Below, piece after piece: positions 50,301 to 61,480 of a stretch of 64,000 bases of DNA (the stretch's first letter is position 1; each line of letters begins with the position of its first letter). Source of the stretch: Crocodylus rhombifer. Taxonomy: Eukaryota > Chordata > Crocodylia > Crocodylidae. The stretch covers positions 5,523-69,522 of the forward strand of contig JAVSML010019067.1 in the NCBI GenBank assembly GCA_038503035.1, written 5' to 3'. The notes under the pieces are model-generated. The model was not told the origin of the DNA. It was given only the letters and a program-made list of their open reading frames with translations, and ran no database searches. The position numbers were made by a program, and so were the translations under genes.

Positions 50301-50507
50301 TGGCACTGCGGCCACCCCCACTAGCCAAGCTTCCCTGAATGGACTGCGCCTGGCAATGCTGGGACCCACTAACAGCCTCCCCCCGCGTGAGCTGAGCCTG
50401 GCAACGCTGCCGCCCACTTGTTGGCTCTCTCTGAATGAGTCAAGTGCCTGGCAAGCCTGCCACGGCACAAGCTGGTTCTCTCTGAATGGGTAGTGCCTGG
50501 CACATTC
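50301..50507 (+). repeat. 50-bp minisatellite, four units
   Basis: Units are 50301-50350, 50351-50398, 50399-50448 and 50449-50497 (50, 48, 50 and 49 bp). Each starts tggca(a/c) and ends gcc, with most sharing ctctgaatg near position 32-40. A fifth unit begins tggcac. The regular spacing and shared landmarks make a tandem array clear despite divergence. Confidence 0.8.
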
Positions 50508-51819
50508 ATCCTCTCCTTCCAAGACCAAAAGGTAGCTACTGAATGGGTGGGAGGGGAAGGACCTAAGGGGGCATGTTGTGCAGGTGGATATCCCCAGAGG
50601 GCTGAGGGGTGTGTGGCAGGCATGGCAGGACCAGGGCTTGAATTACACTTTGACTCTTGGAGGAGCCTGCAAAAAAAATTAAACTGGCTCATTGGAAGGA
50701 ACAATCCCATCGGAGACACCCCCGCCCCAGGTTATGATTTTCAAATCTTAAAACAGGGGGGCTCTCATCTCTTACAGCTGGGCTCAGCCCCCCTGAGCTC
50801 CCCCATAACTCGCACCCTAGCTAGGACGCAATCTCTTTTGCAGCCTCCTCCAGCTCTGCCTCCCAGGAAGAGGTTCAGTGCATTAAGGTGCTCAGATGTG
50901 AGGATCATGGTAAGGGGCATCTAAGTGCCTTACATGTGTGTTGCAGGATCCTATGATCCTGGGAAGGTCAAGGGTCTGCCTAGGCCCAGATGGCCCATCA
51001 GGCAAACGTGGTTCAGATGCACCAATTTCTAAAGCCAACAGCACTCAAGAGAGCGATACAGCCAGAGACACAGCTAGTTGCCTTTGCCTCCCACCCCAAG
51101 TGCGCCCAGTTACAGCTGGGGGAAGCCACTGGCACAGGTCTGGAACAAAGCTTGAACTCACTCCTCTGAAGCCCTGGCTGTAACTACGGCACCTCCATGC
51201 CAGATTTTCCCAGAACTCCTGCTACTCTCCCTGCCGCGGTGCCTGGCTTAGCTGCACCAACACTGAGAGCACCAGCACAGCCAAGGCCCAGCAAGTGTGT
51301 GCGCTGCATATCTGCAATGTGACATGGGGGGAAAGTGAAAAGCGTCCCCCTAAACGTGCTCAGCTTGTGAGACTGGCGGGTTTTAAGCCCAGGGTGCTTT
51401 GCAGCTGTGGCATGCAAGAGGGACCAGTGTGGACCCTAGCAGACAGATGCAGGGGATAGATTCCTGCTTGGGACACCCTGTCCACTTATGTTGCCCAATG
51501 TACTAGTCAGTGGCTCTTTGGCTTGGGAAACACATAGAGAATAAATGTGCATTAGCTCTGGTGTAGGCAGCAGCAGCCGCCAGAGTGCTCAGCACCATAA
51601 TTGGAGCCAGATTTTCCAGACAGCTCAGACTCCATCCAGGAACCTAAATGAGGTCCAGACGTGTCACAAGCATCCTGTTCCCAACAGCCTCCCTGCTACA
51701 CATTGGGGCAGATCCTCCAATCTCTCCAGTTATTTTGGTACCTAAGCAAAAACTAAACTCTTCTGAGCTCTGAAGATCAAACCTGGGTATAACGCGCTGA
51801 GAACTCATGCAAGGAAACG

Positions 51820-51867
51820 AGGCCAGATTCTCAGCCGGTTCAAGCTGAAGTCAGTGGAGCTCTGCCA
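51820..51867. repeat. Palindromic-family half copy
   Basis: ggccagattctcagccggtt followed by tgaagtcagtggagctctgc, the centre and one arm of the same family. Confidence 0.4.
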
Positions 51868-54104
51868 AGGCAGACAAGCTAAGCATTTGGCTTACGGTTT
51901 TTAAATATGCTTCTAATACAGCTGCACTCCATTGAATCCTGAAGATAGCGTTAAAACCCAAGTAGACAGGGCCTGACACCACACATGGTTTCTGTATCCT
52001 GGGCAGAACAGAGGGAATAAAGCAAAAAGGTCTCTGCAAATATGTGCTACAACTTTCGAACAAGCATCCTTTTGTCTGCATTCGCACTTGTCTTATAGCT
52101 GCTTCCAGGGAACTTCCGAGCAGTCCCAGCACCAACTATCCTGGGAACCGAATTTCCAAGCTAATTGCACTATTCATGCTGGAAGTGCTCCTGCCCTTGA
52201 CCAATTGGGGAGGTGTAACCTAGGCCATGTGATGTGCCCAACCAACTGCTGCTAAGCAATGCAGCTCAAATTTGGAATATTCATGATCAAGTGGCAGGGT
52301 GACTAAGAAAGAAAACTGACCCGATGTCCCTCCGATCAATTCAGACACACGAGGTTGAGGAAATTGCAGCCTGACCTGGAATTTGACTCAGGCCAAAAAA
52401 AAGAAAAAAAGGCTGCCACTGGAGGAATAATCTGTTTGCTGAGGCTGCTCCCCGCTCCCCTAGTGTTAAAGGCAGTGCTATATATGTACACACGCACGGG
52501 GCCGCACTCATGGTCACAGGGTTTCCTATACACATCACACAGATCTGTCTATCCCCTACCCCCTCCTTCCCTTCTGCTCTGCAGGAGGGTTTGCTTGTAA
52601 ACAGCAGTCACTTAGTAACACACTTCATGGGTTGCCTCTGGGCTCTTATTCATCACAGACTAACCCTAAAGCCCAGCCCTGCTCTGCAAGGCACCCCCAG
52701 AACAGAGGAAATTCCACAGCTCTGATGTGATGTGAAACAGGATCTCCCAAGCCCCAGCGAACCCCCCCTTCCCCTCCCCATTCTCCCTCTGTCTCTTTGC
52801 CATTTCCCAAACCAGGTCTCCTTGCTTTACCCTCTCCCTCCCCCTTCCACCACCCTTTTCTGTTTTAGACATTGTAACCCGAGAGGCTGGAAATGCAGCT
52901 TCTTTCATCTTCCATTTCCCACATCCTGAGAGTCTGGAGAGAAAGAGCCCACCCAGATAAAGGCATCCCAAGTATGTGGATCCTTCCACCTCCCCTCTCC
53001 CCCTCTCCAGCCCCCCATGCGGCTCCATTCACAAAGCAGATTAGCAATGGTTTCAGCCTCCAAGTGCGACAGCCCCCCCACACCTTCTCCCAAAAAGCCC
53101 GCGCTAAAAAAGTCAACAAAAAGAAACCCTGGGCCACGCTGGGCCTTTTCTCAAACACTGGGGATTAACCTCTGCAGCAGGCTGCGTTTCCCCCCCGCCC
53201 ATTGGGCTCCCAAGCTCTGCTCCCCTCTTTCCACAATGGGCACTTCTTGTTCTTCCCAACACCCCTGCATGAGACTAGAGGGTACATAGAGGGCTGGGTC
53301 ATGGACCAGTACAGCAGCATCCCTGACCTGAAGACCTCAAGGTAATGCTAGGGGCACGAGCCTGTGAGGTGGGGACTCGCATGAAACAGTGGGTGACTCT
53401 GCAAGAGGGAGTCAGGACGCCATCACCTTCCAAAGCATGCATTGATTTGGGTGCTGAATATCTGCAAGGCCAAGCTGAGATATTTAAGGCATCTCTATTA
53501 GCAAGGCAGAGACCACCCCAGCTGCAGGCAGGGGAAGGTGGAGGTCCTCAACTCTTGTAACGAGGGGGCTTTATGCAGCTAAAGATGCCCAGCACAAGGT
53601 AACAGGATGAGCATGGCTTATTTACCATGTGATAGCACCCAAGGGTTAAGATGGTGATCACAGCTACGCTGTGCAAAGCGCTGTACGTGCTACAGACCCA
53701 CTTTCTGCCCCAGAGAGCATGCAATGTGTGTCACTGTGCCTGAGACTCCACCTGTATGCAGCAATCACCTTCTGTGAGGTGGAGGACAGCATGAGTGGTG
53801 TTTTAAATGTGGTCCAGTTGAATCTGGGGAGTAGAAAAGCTGTGGTCAAGGTCATGGGGAATGATGATGGTGACTCCTCCCAGCCACAGCACACACCAGA
53901 GTTCACCGCTGTTTTCCTGCAGGTGCAAAGCTGAGTTGCTCCCTCCTTAAAGAGTGCATGTTACAAAGCCCTTGCTGGTCCATTAAGGAGGTGTTGCTTT
54001 TCTCAGGGGCCAGGAAAGCTGCGAACATTAATTCATGTTCCATGCACCCAAGCTCTTCAAAAGGATCCCAGGCACATCCAGGGGCAAGGCAGTCCTGTGG
54101 TTTT

Positions 54105-54235
54105 GCAGACTGATAGAGTGAGGCACCGGGAGACACAGACAGACTTGGTCACACAGTGAGCCAGTGGCAAGGCCAGGCATTGAACAGACCTTGGGTCACC
54201 CACTCTTGTCCTTTGCCACTAGGTCACCCTTTCTC
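54105..54235 (-). repeat. MIR-like SINE
   Basis: tgaggcaccgggagacacag, ttggtcacacagtgagccag, then ggcattgaacagaccttggg and a tRNA-like head at the right end. Confidence 0.65.
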
Positions 54236-55029
54236 CTGCCCAGGTGGCACTACTAAGTCGTAAAGTCACTCTGGAAAAGTAGCAGAGCAGGGACCCACTC
54301 ATCTCAGGGAGGATTGTATAGAGGCCCCTGAATTTTGCTGTGCATGTGGAACCCACTATTTTTGGAGGATGCAGGGAAGTTGGAAAGGAGACTTGTATTT
54401 AACAGTTTGCATCTGTTGATGAGCTTTGTTTTAGCTTGAACTTAGTAATGAACCCAACCATATTCCACGCGCTGCTCCGAACACTGTATGTATTGCATAT
54501 CTGACAGCCAGGAAAGACTGTTCCAGTTATTTGTGTGCAGTGAGTTGAAACCACAAAGCTCGGCTCTGATACCAGCCATTTTCACCTATTTGCTAATTGT
54601 AATGGTGAAATCTCAAGGGACAGAAGGATCTAAAAGAACAGGAGGGGAGAGAGAAGGGAAGAGGTGGAGGGGGCATAAAAATGTAAGCTGAGAAAGGGAC
54701 ACTGCAGCTCCGAAGGCCCACCACAACAATCGAGGGATAAAGCAGTAATTAGGCCTGATTATCATGCAAGGCAGCCCTGGTTAGACTGGAATGCAGCTGA
54801 AGAGACTGAAAGCTTGGATGGATTGTTTGCAATGCTGGGGAATGATCCTTTGATGTCTGCATGGAGCCTGCTCAGCCATCCAGCAGACCGGGGAAAAAAA
54901 AAGGGAAAATGTTACAACTGCAATGTGCAATCCTGCAAAAACGCAACGTATCAGGAACAGAGCAGGGCAAGAGGTGGTGCCGGGTCCCAGGGAAGCCTGC
55001 CGACATGCCGAGCTCTCTTGCTTCCAGCA

Positions 55030-55049
55030 TTTTTTCTTTTTTTTTTTTT
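55030..55049 (+). repeat. Poly-T tract
   Basis: Nineteen Ts with one C, followed by gcag. It imitates a splice acceptor but no exon follows that I can support. Confidence 0.9.
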
Positions 55050-55118
55050 GCAGGCTCTCTGAGATTTACTGCCCCGGTCTGCTTTGCTGGAAATGTGAGC
55101 GTCTCGCAGACAGAGGGG

Positions 55119-55191
55119 CCAAGTTCAATGCTGGTGTAACTGGGCAGAATACGCTTTCCTCCCTCTGGGTTACACCAGGCCTTGAATTTGC
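55119..55191. repeat. Palindromic 'TGGTGTAA' repeat
   Basis: Arms are 55120-55140 (caagttcaatgctggtgtaac) and 55169-55190, whose complement begins caaattcaaggcctggtgt. They are near-perfect inverted repeats around a 28-nt centre. Confidence 0.65.
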
Positions 55192-56105
55192 TCCAGAGAT
55201 GAGAGCGCCAGCAGCACCAGGCAGAGAGAAGCAGGCCACCCTGGATTTAGGGGATTCCTGGGGAAGACTCCCCGACCTGCCACGTGGTGGGGGACTGGTT
55301 GAAGCCGGCAGTGAATCGGCCAGATTGAAGGCCCGATTCTCCCTGAGAGGCGCTGAGCAGCAATACCAGATGCTGCTGGCATGGAGCGGCTGACATCCGC
55401 AGCTTTTATTCTGACAGAAGGCAGCGGGGTTGGAGTCAAGCAGAAAAGTAGGTTATGCTGCCAGCCCAGCACAAAACAGGTAGCGAGCAGGATTTTTTTC
55501 CTAACACCTGACACATCCTAATTGCTTCAAGCAGGGAGCTGTGAAGCGCAGGTTGGAAAAAGGGAAATGCTAAATGCATCCGCCTAGGCCTGGGTTTGCG
55601 TGAACAGGGGCTTTCAGACACAATTTAGTCCATCTGGGGAAAATATACGCTCTCTTATGGAACACCTGAAGATTGCAAAATAAGTCTGGGCCTTCAGCTA
55701 GAAACTAGCAGGCCTGTACCACCTGTGTCTGGATGGCTCAGGGCAGAGATAATGGGAGCTAGCTCATTTCTGCTCTCCATTGCCAGTTCAAACCCAGTAT
55801 AGGTCAATGGTGATTGAAGCCCTTGGGTGGCCATTGCATAGAGCAAGTGCAATAAGTATGGAGGACTTGCTCTTCCTCCAAGGCCTTGTTTGCATTAGGG
55901 GTTGACCCCAGAGGCGAGTGGACCATTGCTGTCACAGCAGTAGCCCGATCCCTTAGCACAGACTGGCAAAGCTGTTCTGAGACGCAGTTCATGCTGGTGC
56001 ATCTGCCAAGCAAAGGTGCCAGTGTGACAGCTTTGTCTGTTTGCCCTGGCACTAAGGGGGATGTGGCAGTGGGGTGAAATCTCCAGAACACATGGCTGCA
56101 TCTCC

Positions 56106-56176
56106 CGATTTACGCTGCCCTCCTTCCTTGGACCTCAGTGGAGCCAGGCTGCTTTACGCCACCTGAGGATTTTGTC
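56106..56176. repeat. Palindromic 'TTTACGCxxC' repeat
   Basis: gatttacgctgccc ... cctcagtggagccaggctgc, then tttacgccacctgaggattt, matching the structure of the other palindromic copies. Confidence 0.5.
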
Positions 56177-57904
56177 CCTAGCATCTGCATTCAGGAGCAG
56201 CATTGCTACATTTGATGCTAATTAGCAGTTTCAGCAGAGAGGCTGAGGAGGATGTACTAGCCTTTGCTCTTTGGAGGAGGTCCCGCCGGCAGGTAGGAAT
56301 GAATGCAGGTTGGTAGGAGAGCTAGTACTTCCTCGACTATCCCTGTTGGTAAATAAAGAACCACTGGTTCTTGGGCAGTCGGTTTGCTACCTTTCATCAT
56401 CACTGTACGGCATGCAATAATTAGCAAGGGCCTGAGTCTGAGGAACTTACTTCCATCGCTGAGCGCTTACTCACGCCTATTGACTTCAAGAAGATGACTT
56501 GTGGGAATAACTAATAATAGCTACAATCTTTTTTTTCCAGTCTTGCATCACCCGAAAATGGCTTCATTAGATGTTTTTCAAACTTTCCAACAACAAAAAT
56601 TTTCACCTTGGCCAGAGAGCGAGCCCAGAAAATTTCAGCACCCAGAAAAGGGTGTTTTCGAAAGCTATGAGTCAGTCAAAAACAGGAGGTGGTAACTGCA
56701 CTGTGTTTTACAGACTTGACTACGATGTGCGGTACTTGAGGGAGAGGATAACATGGCAGTGGTTTGGAGGCAGTACGTGGCCATCCATTAGTGAACCCAA
56801 TGTATCAAATCAGAGTATGTCTCACATCTTATGTATTTATGCCATTTGGAGTGGGAGTATCTACACAGCCACTTTAAGGTGTAACCCTTTTGTTGGACCT
56901 CTAGTTGCTTTGTGGGTCACTTGCAGAAATGAAGTGAGCATTTATTTCCCTTTTGAACACAGCAAAATACTTCTCCAGAAAGCAAGGATATTCAGCCTTT
57001 GGAAAGTATTTAATCTCAACTATAAAATGCCCTTAAAAGTCGCTCCCGCCATGTGCAGCCTGTCTCTGGACAACTACAGTGTTTGAGATTAGAACTCTCT
57101 TTGCAACTATTTTATTCTGTGTAATCTTTGAAAATCAGTTGTGGAGTTTTGTTTTGACTCAGCAAGAAGCCTGAGCCCTGTGTGTTTTTTTAAATAGCAA
57201 AAGAAAACAGCGCTCACCAGAATTTCCAGTAAAACCCATTAGATTTAAGCAATTCATTCTCCAAGTATGTGTGGGATGCTGGGAGCTCCCTGGTCTGCTT
57301 GGGCAAAATAGCCCAGATGGACTTCATCTGTAATAATTTAGCTCCCAGTGGCTGGAGCTCTTTGCTCTAAATGCTAATAGAGTGAGTAATCAGAAACCTA
57401 CATCCAGTAAATTATTTATCTTATCTCTGGAACTCAGCAAAGCATCTCAGCCAGCGACTTCTGTGGAAAAAAATGTTGGTCAAGAACCCCTGCTGGAATC
57501 TGCACTTTTACTAGAAAAGGGAAAAGTTCAGACACCAGTTTGCCTGCATGCATCAGGAAGCAATGAAGTAATGACAATAATAGCCAAGACCAATCCAAAC
57601 CAACTTCATCGGAACAGTAAAATGGGTCTGGCTTGTGTTGCTGATGCCAGCTTTGACAGGCACTGTTACCAAACAGACCTCTAATACTAAAAGTCAAGCA
57701 GCCTTGTAGATTTTTTCCCTTGGATTTGGACCAATAAAAGACGCATCTTGTTCCCATAGAACAGATCAGAAATGGCCTCAACTGCTCACGCTACATTCCT
57801 CCCGTTGCCAATGCAAACAGCAAGTTCATCTTTTGACTCGACTGCCATCATGTACCGATGGCAATTATACTGCCTCCTTTGGCACGGTACATAAGACGCT
57901 TGTA

Positions 57905-58050
57905 ATCATGCATGTATTTATCCCCACAAGGTAGGGTGCCATTATCCCCATTTTACAGGTGGGGAAACAGCAAGGCTAAGGGATATGCCCAAGGTCAAAC
58001 AAGAAGTCTGAAAGCAGGGGATTCAACATAGGTCACCTCTTTGATTTAGT
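57905..58050 (-). repeat. MIR-like SINE
   Basis: ccattatccccattttacag, gtggggaaacagcaaggcta, tgcccaaggtcaaacaagaa and ggggattcaacataggtc. Confidence 0.7.
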
Positions 58051-58378
58051 CTCATTTCCTCATCCCTTTCTCTCTGTTCATAGAGGCTGTATCCCAACTA
58101 CCCTTCACACCAAACGTATTGCCCTACTGTGCCAAAGCACAGTGAAACAACCTTCAAAGCAACCAGGCTTTGCGTTTCTCAGAAAAACCCTGGGAGCAGT
58201 CATCTCTCTTCAGCCTCTTGCCTCGCAGTACTTCTGATCCAACTCAGACTGATTTCTGGGCCAAGAAACAATTGAAAATAACCTTCTCTACATAGCTGCA
58301 GACCTGTTCCACCCTGTTGACCCAGGCTGAGTCAGTCTCCTTATACTCTTTGACCTCAGTGCATTGCGTGACACTTCG

Positions 58379-58387
58379 TTCTTGGAA
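58379..58387. promoter_or_regulatory. Candidate STAT (GAS) site upstream of PIM1
   Basis: The sequence ttcttggaa fits TTCYNRGAA, the STAT5/STAT3 consensus. PIM1 is a well-known cytokine/STAT target. A 9-bp match about 2.9 kb upstream could easily be chance. Confidence 0.25.
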
Positions 58388-58910
58388 AGCTTTGAACAAA
58401 ACACTGGCACTGCTGGCTTTCTCCTCACCTGGCTGGCATTGCTGCTCCCTCTGTGCCCGCTTAGTCCCGGGTACTCCAGCTAGACTGCATGGGGAACCTC
58501 AAAGCTCTCTTCTCACCCACCTCCTTATTCCAGTCTAGCACCTGCCATTGGTTCAGTCTAACCCTGCCTATATCTATAGGGCTGTGATACCTAACACAAC
58601 ACCTTTCAATTTTACACCGACTCCTCTATCAGCTTCCCCTCCGTCTGAACTTCCTTCTACAGAAATTCAGGAACTTCTGCACCAAGGCTCTCCAGAGCAA
58701 ATGCAGGATGAACTCCTTGATCTTCTGTAGTATTTTCTACTGCCAAAGACAGTGGCCAAGTTATGGAGGAAGGGGAACCATACCGCTTTCTAATTTTTGG
58801 AATATTTTGTGGAAAGCCTCAGGCATGATGTTGCATCATCAGCAGGAACGTCTCTTTTTTTCTACAGAAAGAAAGCAAGAAGAGGATAGGAATAAAGCAA
58901 GAGGGCATGA

Positions 58911-59082
58911 GTGACTGGTGCCTCCTGAATGGGGAATTCAGTGAATGGGGGGGCACCCGCAGAAGCCACTGACAGTGGCAGCCCTATCGGGGGGCACCAG
59001 CCATACTGACAGTATCAGTGTTGGCCATCGGGGGGGCCCCAGGCCTGCGGGGGGAGGGGCACATGCACCCCCTACCAGTCAC
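58911..59082. repeat. G-run tandem repeat (about 42-bp units) bounded by 9-bp inverted ends
   Basis: Two 41-42-bp units and part of a third start with runs of 6-7 Gs (near 58947, 58989 and 59030) and share actgacagt and a terminal yatc. The block is bounded by gtgactggt (58911-58919) and its exact complement accagtcac (59074-59082). It may be the interior of a transposable element. There is no coding content. Confidence 0.5.
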
Positions 59083-59286
59083 CTGTGCAGGAGGATATCC
59101 CACTAAATGCATTGCACAGAATTATTCCAAACCATCCCAGCAGAATTTCCCAAATTAAATTCACAATCGGACTGAGCAAAATTGAGAACGTTCAACAAAA
59201 AACATATTCTCTTGCAACGTCCTGGATCCCGCTGGTGTTTGAAGGCTGCTCTAACTTGTGCCTACCATTCCTAATGCAAGGGGATA

Positions 59287-59511
59287 CAGGGTTTCCCTCG
59301 CCAACGGCTGGGGGTAGGCTCCTGAAAGATGCCATGGTCGGCAAAACCATGGTCGGCAAGACAAAAGGCTTATGGGGCAAATGGCAGGTGGTGCACTGAT
59401 GCACGGCCACGGAAAGCCGTGGTTACTCAAAACTGTATACCGCGGTAGCCAAAATGGTATATAGAATATTAAATGTGGATACTCAAAACCGTGGTTGGCA
59501 AGGGAAACCTG
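59287..59511. mobile_element. Tigger/pogo-like non-autonomous DNA transposon
   Basis: The left end reads cagggtttccctcgccaacg, and the reverse complement of the right end reads caggtttcccttgccaacca. A TA dinucleotide precedes the left end, while TG follows the right end. The interior has repeated ccatggtcggcaa units, as in degenerate Tigger elements whose ends carry CCTCG..AACG-type sequence. At about 225 bp there is no room for a transposase. The element is a MITE by structure; the family name is inferred. Confidence 0.65.
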
Positions 59512-60496
59512 TGTTTCAGCTGCTGAGAATAGCTGGGACACAGAACGCCTCACTCTTGCTCCTTTGTCCTGACCCAGTCCCCCACACTGATACTCAAGGA
59601 GGAAAGGGAGGAGAGCTGCTGTACCAGCCTATCCTACCTGAAATTCTTGCTAAGGAGTAATTCCCAGTATTTCTAAAAGAGCAGCTTCCTAGCAGGGTAG
59701 TTATGCCGGAGAGATTCAAAGCAGCCAATATTGGGGGTCAAAATCTAGATCCTAATACCACTGCTATGAAATAGTCATATAAGCTTAAGAGGTTCTAAGA
59801 CCTGAAAACATCAACAATGACTAAATGAAAACTGGCTTCTCCACTGCCTTGCTTGCAGTCAGGTCTACAAGATGCAGTGAGCCCCAACACATGTTGCAGC
59901 AAATTTGCATTTGATAGTGTTTTTACCCAGCAAAAAACAGACACAAGGCGTGAAGGAATTTTTAGCCTGCAATTTATGCTGAGCATCTGTGTTTCATTCA
60001 CCTTTGCACTGTTTTCACATGATGGAGACCAGTCAATCTCACTGGTGTTTATAGCAAGTTTCACTTTCGGGTTTCTGCAGTGTTTGCTTTGCAAGCACTG
60101 CTGGGAAGTGTTTGCTTGATTTAAAAACAATTGTTCCTGTTGGGACTTGTTTAAAGTCAAAATATTGCGGAAACGTTTTGGCTGGCCTTGGCTTTTGCAG
60201 CAGCTCGTTCGTGCAAAATGCGTGCGTGGAGGCCCAATCTGAGATGACATTTGCCCATTAAAGGCTGCTTCTCTACCTGGATACGTACCAAAGAGTGCGT
60301 ATCACAACCCTCGACCCTGAACGTAAACTGGGACAATAAACACCCGATTGCTTTTTAGGAGCGATTTGAAAAAAGACGCGCCTGCGGGGCTGCAAAAACG
60401 AGGTGGAGATGTCGGACGCTGCTTTGGAGAAGTCAGCCGAGTGGGCTCCGTGCCGTTTAGCAGATCTTATTTATGCGCACACGCGTATGGTGACAG

Positions 60497-60656
60497 AGGG
60501 TGGCCATCGCAGAGGACGGTCCGGTTTTCTGCTACTGTCCTCTATTGATATGAAACACAATGCCTTTATTTCTCTTCAAGAGACTAAGAGAGGACGTAAA
60601 GGCGTCCGGTTTTGTATCAATAGAGGACAACCAGACTGTCCTGTGATGGCCACCCT
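60497..60656. mobile_element. Foldback MITE-like DNA element in the PIM1 upstream region
   Basis: The left end reads agggtggccatcgcagagga. The reverse complement of the right end reads agggtggccatcacaggaca. The similarity continues inward through ggt(c/t)(c/t)ggtt and tcctctattgata, giving imperfect inverted repeats of about 60 and 50 bp around a 60-bp centre. No convincing target duplication is seen, so the superfamily is open; the termini look hAT-like. The element lies about 0.7-0.8 kb upstream of the PIM1 start codon. Confidence 0.75.
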
Positions 60657-60808
60657 AGGCACACCTTGTGATCGGGCCACAGAACAGGCGGTGCGGCCTG
60701 CACCTGGGATTGTGTCCCGAGGCCCCAAGGGATGCAGGGGAGGAGGCACTGTGCAGAGACAGAGGGGACAACACCCCTGCCCCCAGGACCCTCCCAGGTC
60801 CTTGGGAT

Positions 60809-60926
60809 AAAGGGGGTGCAGTGCGGGCTTGGCCCTTAAAACAAAGGGGGCTTGCTCCTTAAAATCGAGGGGGTGCAGTGAGGGCTTGGCCCTTTAAAAC
60901 GACGGGGGTGCAGCACAGGCCCACGG
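60809..60926 (+). repeat. 34-bp tandem repeat (about 3.3 units) just upstream of the CpG island
   Basis: Units start near 60810, 60844 (10 bp shorter), 60868 and 60902. They share the blocks agggggtgcagtg, ggcttggccc and tttaaaac. The repeat ends where the CpG island starts. It explains why several short GC-rich ORFs appear here. No coding meaning is seen. Confidence 0.75.
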
Positions 60927-60939
60927 AGCACGTGCTGAG

Positions 60940-61480
60940 GCACGGGGCTTCCCCGCCGCCCCTCTCTTGGCGCCTTTTTCTTCCCGCTACGTCTGGAGCC
61001 CGCCCTCCCCATTCTGACGGGCGGGGAAAGCCACGCGCCGCCCCTGATTGGCTGCGGCGCCCCCGCCGCCAGGCCCCGCCCCACGGCTGTCCCGGCCCCG
61101 CCCCCCGCGCTCCACTTCCCCAGTTACTACAGGCGGCCAGAGCGGGCGCCGGCGCCACACGGGAGCCCGGCACCGCGCGGAGCAGCCGCCGCCGCCGCCG
61201 CTCCGCCCCGCCCCGCCCCGCCGCCGCCGCCCCGCCTCGGTCCCGAGCCGAGCCCAACCGACCCGCTGGCGCCCGGCGCGGTTCGGGCGGTGCCGGTGCC
61301 GGTGCCGGAGCAGGGCGACAGCGCGGGGATGCTGCTGTCCAAGATCAATTCCCTGGCGCACCTCTGCTCCGCGCCGCCCGGCGACCTGCACCCGGCCAAG
61401 CTGCCGCCAGGTGAGCCCGCTCGCCGCCGGGGCTCGTCCGGATCCGCTCCGGTTTGGCCTCGGGGCCGTGCAGCGAGGTG
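60940..61480 (+). promoter_or_regulatory. PIM1: CpG island promoter and 5' UTR of PIM1
   Basis: CpG density rises sharply here against the AT-richer flank at 56-60 kb. There is no TATA box. Visible elements are an inverted CCAAT box (ctgattggct, 61044-61053), several GC boxes (ccccgccc at about 61073-61107 and 61206-61221), (GCC)n runs around 61186-61230, and a three-unit GGTGCC repeat (about 61289-61307) just before the start codon. A palindromic E-box AGCACGTGCT lies just upstream at 60927-60936. A TATA-less, GC-rich CpG promoter is the known form of mammalian PIM1. The transcription start site cannot be placed from sequence alone. Confidence 0.8.
61329..61410 (+). CDS. PIM1: PIM1 coding exon 1
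   Basis: This exon encodes the N-terminal 27 residues plus one base of Gly28. It ends at a ccag/gtgagc donor. The segment [12 protein letters not shown] is the most diagnostic PIM1 stretch. The middle ([16 protein letters not shown]) is the more variable linker before the kinase domain. The 5' UTR upstream is extremely GC-rich and has no in-frame stop for at least 240 bases. Confidence 0.96.

Larger units (their letters stand above)
47122..58910. other. Gene-free region 4
   Basis: Contains the 50-bp minisatellite, MIR-like and palindromic repeats. From about 54.3 kb the sequence becomes noticeably AT-richer, especially 56.5-57.5 kb, before the PIM1 CpG island. No exon was recognised. Confidence 0.65.
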
